Below the pieces are notes generated by a model. It was given only the letters and a program-made list of their open reading frames with translations, was not told where the DNA came from and ran no database searches. DNA of 64,000 bases from JAUIKM01 sp964445695 (lineage in GTDB: Bacteria; Bacteroidota; Ignavibacteria; Kapaibacteriales; UBA7675): NCBI GenBank assembly GCA_964445695.1, contig CAYULF010000012.1:1-64000 (forward strand). Direction: 5' to 3'. Shown one piece after another: positions 36,401 to 42,057 of the stretch. Both the position numbers and the translations under genes were made by a program. How positions within the stretch are numbered: the stretch's first letter is position 1; every line of letters starts with the position of its first letter.

Positions 36401-38477
36401 TACCGCCGAAATAGGTCGAGTACTGCAGACCGTTGACGCCTTCGTCAACGATCAGCTTGGTCATGAAGACATCCTCATCGCCGATAGCGCGGCGGAAATA
36501 GGAAAAGGAGTTCGTCGGAAAGTCAGAGGAATTTGTGATCCCAATAACATAAGCCGAATCTCCGACCATTTGAATTCGATGGCCGTAGTCCTGTGATGAG
36601 CCGCCCAAATAAGTCGAATAAACAAGACTGCTAACACCTGCCTGACTAACATCAAAACCGGCGATGAAGACATCGCTTGAAGAACTGAGATCAGCCTGGT
36701 ATGCTCCTTTAACAGGAAAATCGTGATTGGTGGTATCCGAAAGAGTTGATCCGACTACATACACGATGTCGGTGGATAGAACATCGAGTCCTGAACAATA
36801 GTCGTCTTTAACTCCGCCAAAAAATGTCGAATAAAGAACAGCGGAGGCGTCGCTTTCGATTTTTGTAATAAATCCGTCGTACTGCTCGAAGACTAATTGA
36901 TCGTTGGCCGTGCTGTTGAATGTTGCGTCAAAGGCGTCCTGTAGCCAGAACAGATTGGATTGGTTGGTGTTGCCCGTTACTCCGCAGACGTAGACATCCT
37001 GGTTGGAATCAATATCTATGTCCAGTGCAATATCCAGCGCGTCCTTGCCCAGAAAAGTCGACCACACAAATGACCCGCCGTCGTCCGCCACCTTGGTAAT
37101 CACCGCGTCAAACAGCGTACTCGTCAGAGCATTGTCAAAGACGGTTCCGACGTCCGGGAAGTCGTTCGAGCTGCTGGCTCCGGCCACGAGGGCCATTTCG
37201 TCGTCCAGCGTAATTGCATAGGCGCGGTCGTCGGAGTTGCCGCCGACAAAGGTCGAGTACACCAGCGAACCGAGGTCGTTGGCAAACTTGGTGACGAAGA
37301 TATCGCAGTCGCCGCCGTGGTTGGTCTGGGCCGCGCCGACGGTCGTCGGATATTTGTCTATTCCACTCGTTGAGTAGCCGGTGATGTACACGTCACCGTC
37401 GCCGTCCACCGCAATATCGCGGGCCACATCGTCCTCGGAGCCGCCGATATAGCTGCACTCCTCCAGGTCGGTCGCATCCTTGTCAAAACGCGCCACATAC
37501 GCGTCCAGCTCGCCGGTGTTTGTCTGCTGGTAACCGCCGGCCTGCACCGGAAAAGAGTCCGAGTCCGTGTAGCCGCAGGTAAAGACATTTTCGATCGTGA
37601 CAACGTTGTTCACATCAGTCGTGGTGTACAACTCGATGCCCAGCGAAGCTTCGTCATCGCCGGTGCCCAGATAGGTGCTCCAGATCAGCGGATCGATGAT
37701 CAGCGGCCGCGAGCGGTCGTAAACTTCTGTCTCGAAGCCAACCATGGGGACAGGCCCCTGCGAAAGCACAAAGTGAGTGTTTATATAATTGCGGGTGCCG
37801 TCCGGGTTTTCCTGAAATGTAATCGGCGCGGATTGGGACAGGGTGCCGCTCGAAGTGTGAACCAGCAGATTGCCTTCGGCGTCGATTTCAACGTAGTCGG
37901 CGCCGCTGATCTTCCACGCCAATTGATCAGTCTCGGCGCCCGGATTGACGATCAGATCATAACGCGGCGTTGCGCCGTCCATATAGTAGCGCGCATCAAT
38001 TCCCGGCAGGATGTTGCCCACCAGCACTTCGTCATAACTCCGCACACCGGTTACGGCCCTGTCGGCGCGGAACCAGTTATAGCGCGTTTTTCCCTCTCCA
38101 GCCATTTCCATGGTCGTCCCGGCGCGCTGCGCGCCTTGCAGAGCGAAGCTCACAACGTGGCCGCGGCGCGTCCTGATGCCCTCGCTGAAAGGCGGGGCGC
38201 CGGCGGGCGGGGCAGCGGCTTCGATGGAGTACAGGTCGTAGACGATGCCTTCGCGCGTCAGCCACATGCGCAGACCGGGCCGCCGCAGCAGGAAGAGCGC
38301 TTCGTCGTCCCACTGACCTTTATTCTGGAGATACGCTTCGTTGATGGTCGACACGCGGGCGGTCGACCTGACCTGTTCGGCGGAAGGATGTACGCGTGCC
38401 GGGGCCGTCGAAACAGCCAGGCACATCAGCAGAAAGCCGAAAAACAGGGAATAAACGCCATCGCGAACTGATTTCAT
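24402..38477 (-). CDS. Giant T9SS-secreted surface protein with SBBP propeller and 35 Ig-like modules
   Basis: 4691 residues from ATG 38477, which starts a clear signal peptide (SLFFGFLLMCLAVSTAPAR); the frame stays open 70 codons upstream without similar quality. Order: DUF7948-like N-domain (residues 40-260, NKGQWDDEALFLLRRPG, GIDARYYM); seven SBBP propeller units (262-760, YSTYLGGSSQD type); a KVKWSRTGNDDV module (765-860); 35 Ig-like modules of 80-100 residues (860-4110), each with a first Cys in VCEG or ICAG and a second in NxCG, giving one predicted disulfide per module; three ASH/HYDIN-like modules (4112-4445); a cohesin-like module (4450-4600); and a T9SS type A domain (SISPNPGGANTEI ... 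LPSGTYHVIF). It should be a long extracellular fibre or adhesin. Binding partner unknown. Confidence 0.9.
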   Translation of the reverse strand: MKSVRDGVYSLFFGFLLMCLAVSTAPARVHPSAEQVRSTARVSTINEAYLQNKGQWDDEALFLLRRPGLRMWLTREGIVYDLYSIEAAAPPAGAPPFSEGIRTRRGHVVSFALQGAQRAGTTMEMAGEGKTRYNWFRADRAVTGVRSYDEVLVGNILPGIDARYYMDGATPRYDLIVNPGAETDQLAWKISGADYVEIDAEGNLLVHTSSGTLSQSAPITFQENPDGTRNYINTHFVLSQGPVPMVGFETEVYDRSRPLIIDPLIWSTYLGTGDDEASLGIELYTTTDVNNVVTIENVFTCGYTDSDSFPVQAGGYQQTNTGELDAYVARFDKDATDLEECSYIGGSEDDVARDIAVDGDGDVYITGYSTSGIDKYPTTVGAAQTNHGGDCDIFVTKFANDLGSLVYSTFVGGNSDDRAYAITLDDEMALVAGASSSNDFPDVGTVFDNALTSTLFDAVITKVADDGGSFVWSTFLGKDALDIALDIDIDSNQDVYVCGVTGNTNQSNLFWLQDAFDATFNSTANDQLVFEQYDGFITKIESDASAVLYSTFFGGVKDDYCSGLDVLSTDIVYVVGSTLSDTTNHDFPVKGAYQADLSSSSDVFIAGFDVSQAGVSSLVYSTYLGGSSQDYGHRIQMVGDSAYVIGITNSSDFPTNSFSYFRRAIGDEDVFMTKLIVDEGVNGLQYSTYFGGKKTDRRRDDNDEFFAFMPNLGMSHYVNNNYIWICGGTQSVDFPTSVDAYQEEYEGNPRDAFLLNFELTADKIDVLSPTQNEEYCVCDSIKVKWSRTGNDDVIIHLVDEDFDPEDDGATETAVIDTVDFVTPVDSLMWKLPEDLDPTKKYSVRVYDAINPALYDSSEYFYVYAPPVIDSIGGDTELCLDVNAEVELEAEFTTSTEATIKWQELTSQNPDVWTDLNGETTERLEFTATPADNNRIFRIRIENECGVTSATMQLIIVQKPNILAYVPAAASCKGKTLTIGVVAEFYPDADITWQESTDDGASWSDVDGPKPAVHSPQTNEFDTPVVSGASNGNKYRAKLENSCGVVYSAITTIVLQFPPEDPVHPVDQEECEGEQVTFTWDFDAFPLPTDYGWECSTDGGSTWTFVAGSQGQKTLIIASADKNDAGKLYRAYARGHTCWDPTDELLSNEVSYDVVDPPKISGAPSDTTVCVGDAASFNFTADNIDAFTWLKDGNPITDPTISRGINSLSFLTFAASHAGTYTYSGTGDCEPGASFSFTITAGDVPTIDTQPVDVFACEGDDATFTVAADGADTYEWFVDELDGNGFNRITGESGTDLTLSSVTTAMDGFRYRVRGRNDCGRSDWSDIVVLSVGTEPSFTTPPADVEVCLSAPGLTISFEIDGDPAPSITWYRDQNDGNGFQVFNTAANEKSYTFSPVTIDLGDDRFYIEISNDCGTVQSAIIDVTILTEPVIELAVASPTVCAGEQVVFEVDYSGAEPITVSWLRRPAGAPSWTPIAGQNGKTYTIPAADINDDQTRYRAELVNSCGTTRSTGTLTVVDKPQFTNDAPADQAVCEGDDVTFTAVLVDNTTPIDSYQWQQDDGGGFVDLNNGPNVSGANTLALTLQNVTTAMHGYRYRLVAENQCASGAQAVVSPIAELTVNYAPRDLAIDNIDPICSGEEFRISASADSRPAATVQWQRWDGASWTDIVGATNTELVVSPITSDWDGDKVRAVFTNAACSPSANIESSDIEVLEEVVIDNNTPNTTEVCAGEDLSLTFTVTGSETIIYQWQVDRGDGNGFVNQSDGLEVNSTVIGGATTRTLTINDVDESLDGHRYRLRAENDCTSEIFSDALTLTVNYAPRDPAIDNIDPICAGEEFIINASVDSRPAATVQWQRWDGANWNDISGATNTELRINPITSDWDGDKVRAVFTNPKCTPAVNIESADIEVLEEVVIDNNTPNTTEVCAGDDLSLTFDVSGSETIIYQWQVDRGDGNGFVNQSDGLEINTTVVGGSTTRTLTINDVDEALHGHRYRLRAENDCTSEIFSDPLTLTVNYAPRDLTIDNIDPICDGEVLIVNASADSRPPATVQWQRWNGVSWTDISGASGTELRIDPIDAGWDGQKVRAVFSNAKCAPDANIESVDIEVLEDVQITASDLPDEHCVGDLAQFSVTLDGSTPYTIAWETFNGATWDLVGSLENYSRTIQGSDDGLRLRVRVSNDCATLPPLEVTLKIEEPPAIVTQPTDQEICEGENATFSVSATGTALSYQWQRWDGAQFTDIAGAAAQNSSYTLNNAQQLTDDGARFRVIVSNSCGVGLASDEAMLTVDIAPTVDSDPNDQEVCEGENATFTAAATSRPALQYFYEVNDGGGWANRTALASGSLTLNNVTPDMDGNLYRFIFVNKCGESISGEALLTVNVKPAFDDEPDDQTICAGESVIFTSQIDPAVKPTPTYQWQVDDGSGFSDLNNGADVSGATTPELTLDNVTTAMNGNRYRVVAFNICAPGGIESQAAVLTVYDVPVISSQPTDQRVCADDNVTFNVAALTPPAIDNYQWQVDDGSGFSDMAGQNGASLSFTAQDGMNGNLYRVIVENACGTTTSDEALLTVDTPPTITQQPVSQTICEGDEVSFTAIADGRPAPDISWEVNNGSGWQTLSPAVNTNTLTITAADRSLDGNQYRALFTNDCDNLTSDAVTLTVDFAPENPTISGTEPIVICENEELVIDAAADGKPTPTVQWEHDRGAGWEVIAGETNRTLRLTVADFSWDGRKYRARFTNSCGEVLTDERTIEVLQEVAITEQPEGDEFCVGDEVTFDIKVEGAEPITINWEVNDGSGWTQVASGDSYTRMIMSEDDDGLQVRAVVSNDCNEEISDVVQLTIKSPPTITAEPQDVQICEDDDASFTVEAEGSDLEYQWQQFNGTDFDDLPGKNDKTLTLTTVKQAIYDGAQFRVVLSNGCNVVNSEVVTLTVDIAPVIDTEIADMQVCSGESVTFTATADSRLPLSYGYQVDRQDGNGWSAETVLAGSSLTIDDVQADMDGWLYRLVFTNDCGSTTTLAAELTVDVAPTFDMQPVDQTVCAGNTATFEATLEPGTKPEASYQWQVNDGSGFTDLSDGGNVSGSQTLTLTIDNVTVDMAGNLYRVTAENPCALENSLEAELFVDDVPEITTQPTDETACEGENVMLTVAAGSPPDLSYQWQVDEGSGFADLAGEDKATLLLSAVTAAMDGNTYRVRVINYCGETLSEEVVLTVNTLPSVTEHPAGLVICEGEDAEFTARADGQPSPVLRWQSNDGSGWQDISPAETNETLTISAADRSLNGTQYRARFSNACGAEFSNAASLTVNYAPTITAEPVDQTVCEGDQVRFSIGLDGDPAPDIQWQVDRQDGNGYSDLAGEDNTELVLPNADPNQDGWTYRAHIENPCGETFSLPATLTVDTNPRITLNPTDAEHCEGEDARFEAAADAQPQPDVQWEIDRNDGSGFVPLAGETNTILDRAAVNAAQDGYRFRAVFSNACGRVESAVVSLIVRSAPTITDEPTDIITCEGETVNFVAAANGNPLPDIRWEENRGTGFTLLAGETAPVLTLTNVQPELDGTLYRAVFTNQCGEATSVEASLTIQESPAITLEPQNLTICEGEDAELTADAEGVPAPDVQWQENRGAGWSNIDGAESPTLLIGGVDENLDGVLFRAVFTNACGEATTTAAELRIHVGPSIDMQPLDLTVCEGEDAQFTAVADGTPLPTVQWQADDGGGFSDLPGETNTTLNLADVAAGADGRIVRAVFTNSCGVLTSRAVSLTVWTAPEITLQPRDTGACEGGTLELTAAAEGRPAPEVQWQVDEGSGFVNLVGENTPLLTVRNVPAAADGYRYRAVFSNDCGETSTREVSVRIEYPPIVERQPRDTTICAGEPVELVVEVIGDPQPNIQWLRDDDGVVTEIAGANSAILTIDVVPAAWNGQQFRARFSNSCGTLESEAATLTVNTPPVITADAVDLTICEDNPAEFTAAATGQPTPTIQWQQSDDGADWNDIAGATDGTLELPADAPAVDQRLYRAVFTNECGTTFGQPARLTVQTTPVIAQQPADVTVCDGENVTISATATATPQPDVQWQQFIGGVWTDLAGETANDLNLSGVTAAQNGSRFRAVFVNACLIEVISDETELTVQTFTVSVTEDGTDVGDLIDFGEIVRCDGPAGESRSLRLAIDAIGTQSAELSSIVFDGPFSATLAANAQIDVDTPVDFELTFTPTGDGAVTGSMTLVFEPCGITRTIELRALQTVPELTAITPSEDFGTVAEGDFSSRDIEFENSGSATVQIDNWNDIQPPFFVTATVPAGPLPIALAPGERITVTVEYRPETQDQVETSTLTAFSQTPCERSASTALRGESAPPPRARIVAIPQALDFGEVMVTMSAELDLVLENRGDKTGRINSLRFDELGTPFRVETALPIPLDIPPNESRRLKISFNPTAVGDFEDSLRFFAEEGITPVVYMKGTGIPLPESSTSIFVPDLSAEPNTTNFSVPLILEDQNDLELVDIQDLTVELVFDATLFYPESVSRGRIVSNTTDRVLGKLERRVRIEVPAAEFATTPVDGEVLTEMIGTVLLGENEQTEIRIDEATWDVGLGTNVVMRRNGSLSLENVCRVGGTRLISLNRAFGITSISPNPGGANTEIITEGVGLGSASLEIFNEAGKRVYFNEWTQTAGGAQNGNYRIHQIDASDLPSGTYHVIFRSRERLDSGRLIIVK
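28590..32440 (-). repeat. Tandem duplication of a seven-module Ig block (two copies of about 1.92 kb)
   Basis: Modules 13-19 (about 32440 down to 30515) and modules 20-26 (about 30515 down to 28590) correspond one to one and have equal length. Pairs share module-specific features: 14/21 begin DEHCVG/DEFCVG; 16/23 have the odd FYEVNDG/GYQVDRQ strand and SRPAL/SRLPL; 17/24 both contain the long KPTPTYQWQ/KPEASYQWQ insert; 19/26 share the SPAVNTNTLTI/SPAETNETLTI loop. Boundaries are approximate. Confidence 0.8.
32440..33620 (-). repeat. Tandem duplication of a two-module Ig block (two copies of about 590 bp)
   Basis: Modules 9-10 and 11-12 are near-identical at the protein level (IDNIDPICSG/ICAG; VVIDNNTPNTTEVCAG twice), and module 13 is a third copy of the first half. 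The phrase encoding NYAPRD recurs at about 33610, 33020 and 32430. The DNA is still very similar, so this is a younger event than the seven-module duplication. Confidence 0.85.
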
Positions 38478-38693
38478 GGATAGGCTCCATGCCTGATGTA
38501 TATAATTGTCGGTCATCCTTTTGTGGGCGTCCCTGGCCGGAACGAGGGCGCACCACAATACAGATGTCCGAATACATCGTTGAAAAAATCGTACCAAAGT
38601 GGCAAATGCGGAGTTAAACGGGCGATTTTTCGCCAGGGCCGGTCCGAACTCATGAGTGCCTGCGGCCAAGTGGCCAATAATGGACAATAATTA

Positions 38694-38721
38694 AACGCGA
38701 AGCCCGGATGCGCTTCGCGTT
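38694..38721. other. Perfect 10-bp inverted repeat, possible terminator or operator
   Basis: AACGCGAAGC and GCTTCGCGTT are separated by eight bases (CCGGATGC). It lies 217 bp upstream of the start of the giant surface protein gene. There is only a weak T-run on either side, so a regulatory site is as likely as a terminator. Confidence 0.4.
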
Positions 38722-39108
38722 CGACCTTGTTTTCCATTTCAATCGCTCAATCGTTCCACTGATGCCGCCGGCATTTCAAACGGTGCCCAATTGGGATTCG
38801 GGCGTGAAGACAACCACCGCGCTACCGAGGTTCCCTTCGTTGTAAATCGCGCCAAAAAAAGGGAGTACTTACGCGACGCACTTTTAGTGTGGATGTTGAC
38901 GAGAGGGGTGTCTGCTTCCCTCCGCGCCGCGCAAGAATGCAATTTAAACCACGCAACACTGTGTTCAAAACTTGAGTTGAGCGCCCGCCTTCCCCCGGGC
39001 CCCCTGTTTCGGGAATGGAATCAACTCTCTGCGATTACGACTGAAGTCTGCATTACATCCACAGCGCTGAAACAGCCTCTGAAACGCCGTTTGTCGCGCT
39101 TTAGTGTT

Positions 39109-39161
39109 GAAACAGAAACGTCCGCATTCCAGGCGTTCAGCAAACGCGGAAATGCGGACGT
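39109..39161 (-). terminator. Rho-independent terminator after ftsH
   Basis: Arms ACGTCCGCATT (39118-39128) and AATGCGGACGT (39151-39161) pair perfectly, with an inner GCGTT/AACGC stem in the loop. On the minus strand it is followed by TTTCTGTTT. It lies 22 bp after the ftsH stop. Confidence 0.8.
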
Positions 39162-39183
39162 GACATATTCTGATCCGGATTTT

Positions 39184-41379
39184 TCAGGCGCCTTCAGCTG
39201 AGGCATCCGCATCTCCGCGGCCGCCCTCAACCTTGCCCTTCTCGACTTCCTCGCCGGAACCGGATTTTTCTTTGCTTTTCATCGTGGACTTGAGCGTGGA
39301 TGCAAAACGACGGCGACGCGTGTCACCGTCGGTAGCGGCGGTCGATTCGCCCGCAGCCTGGGTTTTGCCCGCTTTGCTGCCCACGGCTTGCAGCGAAACT
39401 GCTTTGGGCGGCAACTCTTTGCCTTCCATGATCAATTTGAGCTCGTTGGAATCGAGGCTTTCGCGCTCGACCAGCAGTTTGCTCGTTTTGTGCAGCAGGT
39501 CCATATTCTCGCGCAGCAGCGTTTCGGCTTTTTCCATGCCGGCCTGCATGATGCTGCGAACCTCGGCGTCAATGGCGCGCGCCGTCTCCTCACTGATGTG
39601 TTTGGAGTGCGAGAGCTCGCGGCCCAGGAAGGGTTCTTCTTCGTTGTTCGAGTAGAAGACCGGTCCCAGAGTATCGCTCATGCCCCACTCACACACCATT
39701 TTACGCGCGAGCATGGTGGCGCGCTCAAGGTCGTTCATAGCGCCGGTGTTCAGTTTGTTGAACACCAGTTTTTCCGCGGCGCGACCGGCCAGCAGCGCTA
39801 CGATGCGCACTTCAATGCGTTCCTTGCTCATCGTGTGCAGTTGCTCGGACGGCAGGTAAGAGGTGACTCCCAGCGCACGTCCGCGCGGGATAATCGTCAC
39901 CTTGTGCACGGGGTCGCTGTCCTTTACCAACATGCCTACCAGGGCGTGGCCCATTTCGTGGTAGGCGGTTGTGAGTTTTTCGTCATCGGTAATGACCATG
40001 CTCTGACGCTTGACGCCCATCAGGATCTTGTCCTTGGCTTCGTCAATTAGTTCCATGTTGACGGACTCGCGGCCGTAGCGCGCTGCCAGCAGGGCGGCTT
40101 CATTGACGAGGTTGGCCAGGTCGGCGCCTGAGAGGCCGGGCGTACCGGCTGCAATGACTTCCAGATTGACGTCCTGATCCATCGGAATTTTCTTTGTGTG
40201 GACTTTCAGGATGCCGAGGCGTCCCTTGACGTCCGGTCTGTCGACCACCACCTGCCGGTCAAAACGGCCGGGGCGCAGCAGGGCGGGGTCCAGCACGTCG
40301 GGGCGGTTCGTGGCAGCCACGACAATCACGCCGGAATTCTGCTCAAAACCATCCATTTCAACCAGCAACTGATTGAGAGTCTGCTCGCGCTCGTCGTGAC
40401 CGCCGCCCAGACCGGTGCCGCGGTGGCGACCAACCGCGTCGATCTCGTCAATAAAGATGATGCAGGGATGGTTTTTCTTTGCTTGCTCAAACAGGTCGCG
40501 CACGCGGCTGGCGCCGACGCCCACGAACATTTCAACGAAGTCCGCGCCGGAGATGGAGAAAAAGGGCACGTTGGCTTCGCCGGCTACGGCGCGTGCGAGC
40601 AGCGTTTTACCGGTACCCGGAGGTCCGAGCAGCAGCACGCCGCGCGGAATCTTGCCGCCCAGTTTCTGGAATTTTTCAGGATCGCGCAGGAATTCAATGA
40701 TTTCTTCGAGTTCAAACTTGGCTTCATCCGCGCCGGCAACGTCTTCAAACGTTACTTTTTTACCTGTGTCGTTGATCAGGCGCGCGCGCGACTTACCGAA
40801 GGTAAAGATGCCGCGGGAGTTGCCGTTTTGCATCCGGCGCATCACTACCATAAAAATGGCAATCAGCAGGATAAAGGGCAGAAATGTTAACAGTGTGTCC
40901 CAGATGGAATTGGAGCTGTTGCTGTAGGTCCATTCCACGCCGTTGGAGCGCCACCATTCTTCTGTTTCGCTGTTGACGTACGCCAGCGGCACATTAAAGG
41001 ACGAAATCTCGTGAGCCACGCCGTCGCCGAAATTGACGCGGGTCTGGCCTTTCAGTTTACCGATAAAGAGGTAGGAGTTCAGGCCCTGATTTTCAATGGT
41101 GGCCGTTTTGACTCGCCCTTCGGAAACCAATCGTTGGTATTCGTTGTAGCTGATGCGAGACTGCCCCTGCTGGCTGGAGTTAAAGAAAAACAGAATCAGC
41201 AGGGAACCGCCCAGAATCGACATCCAGACAAGCGCAGTGCGCATCGAGCGCGAGAAGTTGTTGTCGTCGTCGTCGTTGTTATTGCGGTTGAAACCGCCGC
41301 CGCCGCCGGGCATGCCGGGCCGTTCAGGCGGGCGTCTGCGCTCGGGATTGGGACGGTCGTTATTGTCGTTTTGGGCCAT
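39184..41379 (-). CDS. ftsH: ATP-dependent zinc metalloprotease FtsH
   Basis: 731 residues. The N-terminal 45 residues are Pro/Gly/Asn/Asp-rich and cytoplasmic, followed by a membrane segment (residues 48-66), a periplasmic domain, and a second membrane segment (around 165-182). The AAA domain has Walker A GPPGTGKT near residue 255, FVGVGASRVRDLF pore and second-region motifs, Walker B IIFIDEIDA, and the SRH RPGRFDRQ. The zinc site HEMGH is near residue 473. The last 60 residues are a low-complexity tail. It degrades misfolded membrane proteins and short-lived regulators. It is last in the tilS-hpt-ftsH block, 99 bp after hpt, and is followed by a terminator. Confidence 0.98.
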   Translation of the reverse strand: MAQNDNNDRPNPERRRPPERPGMPGGGGGFNRNNNDDDDNNFSRSMRTALVWMSILGGSLLILFFFNSSQQGQSRISYNEYQRLVSEGRVKTATIENQGLNSYLFIGKLKGQTRVNFGDGVAHEISSFNVPLAYVNSETEEWWRSNGVEWTYSNSSNSIWDTLLTFLPFILLIAIFMVVMRRMQNGNSRGIFTFGKSRARLINDTGKKVTFEDVAGADEAKFELEEIIEFLRDPEKFQKLGGKIPRGVLLLGPPGTGKTLLARAVAGEANVPFFSISGADFVEMFVGVGASRVRDLFEQAKKNHPCIIFIDEIDAVGRHRGTGLGGGHDEREQTLNQLLVEMDGFEQNSGVIVVAATNRPDVLDPALLRPGRFDRQVVVDRPDVKGRLGILKVHTKKIPMDQDVNLEVIAAGTPGLSGADLANLVNEAALLAARYGRESVNMELIDEAKDKILMGVKRQSMVITDDEKLTTAYHEMGHALVGMLVKDSDPVHKVTIIPRGRALGVTSYLPSEQLHTMSKERIEVRIVALLAGRAAEKLVFNKLNTGAMNDLERATMLARKMVCEWGMSDTLGPVFYSNNEEEPFLGRELSHSKHISEETARAIDAEVRSIMQAGMEKAETLLRENMDLLHKTSKLLVERESLDSNELKLIMEGKELPPKAVSLQAVGSKAGKTQAAGESTAATDGDTRRRRFASTLKSTMKSKEKSGSGEEVEKGKVEGGRGDADASAEGA

Positions 41380-41478
41380 TGTATCAGGACTCCACCAAAA
41401 AACGGGAACTGCAGTCTAAGATGGGCGTAACGTTTAATTATTTTAAGCCGGATTTTGCGCCGCCGGGCGCCGCTCAAT

Positions 41479-42057
41479 TCAGGACTCAAGAATGTAAATG
41501 CCGGCCAACTGACGCCCCTGCTCGTCGAAATCGAGGCCATATCCTACGACGAAGTCATTCTCTACTTCAAATCCGACGTAGTCCGGGCGGTAAGCGTTTT
41601 GCGGATCGCGTGCGCCGGGCTTGTCCAGCAGCGCCGCGACCCTCACCGAGTTAGGCGAACAGGCCTGTAAACGCCGCGTTATGGCTGAAATTGTACGGCC
41701 TGTGTCGACGATGTCTTCAAGAATGATGATGTCCCGGCCGGAACATTCAATTCCTTTTATATCGACATCTGGAATTCGCTGCGACGTCATCGCCGCTCCG
41801 TACGATTGCGCGCGTACAAATTCAAGCGAACAGGGAGTGCTCACGGCACGCAGCAGATCGGCGGCAAAGATCAGCGACCCCTTCAGCACCACGACGAAGA
41901 GCGGATTTTTCTGATTGTAGTCCCGTGTTATTTCGTCGCCTAAACGGGCGATTTCCGTCGCTATGCGGTCGCGGGAGATGTATAAGCGGAATAGTTTGCC
42001 GTTGATTTCGACGCGCTGCGGTTCGCTGTTCAGTTGTCGTCCTCCAGCTCGCTCCAT
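41479..42057 (-). CDS. hpt: Hypoxanthine phosphoribosyltransferase
   Basis: 192 residues. The PRPP-binding motif IIILEDIVDTGRT, the LKGSLIFAADLLR loop and the DYVGFEVENDFVVGYGLDF end segment are all typical. It makes IMP/GMP from hypoxanthine/guanine and PRPP. The only ATG upstream of the fold (42057) lies 28 bp inside the 3' end of tilS, so translation is probably coupled. The gene order tilS-hpt-ftsH is conserved across distant phyla. Confidence 0.95.
   Translation of the reverse strand: MERAGGRQLNSEPQRVEINGKLFRLYISRDRIATEIARLGDEITRDYNQKNPLFVVVLKGSLIFAADLLRAVSTPCSLEFVRAQSYGAAMTSQRIPDVDIKGIECSGRDIIILEDIVDTGRTISAITRRLQACSPNSVRVAALLDKPGARDPQNAYRPDYVGFEVENDFVVGYGLDFDEQGRQLAGIYILES

Larger units (their letters stand above)
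38478..39183. other. Intergenic region of about 700 bp upstream of the giant surface protein gene
   Basis: Holds the promoter region of the giant gene and the terminator of ftsH. It also has a perfect inverted repeat (next entry) and a small stem at 38621-38635 (GGCGA/TCGCC). A 136-codon open frame on the plus strand (38791-39201) lacks protein-like features and runs through the ftsH terminator, so I do not call it. Confidence 0.55.

Noticed and set aside
38791..39201. 136-codon plus-strand frame in the region upstream of the giant gene
   Set aside because: Runs across the ftsH terminator and into ftsH on the other strand; no family resemblance.
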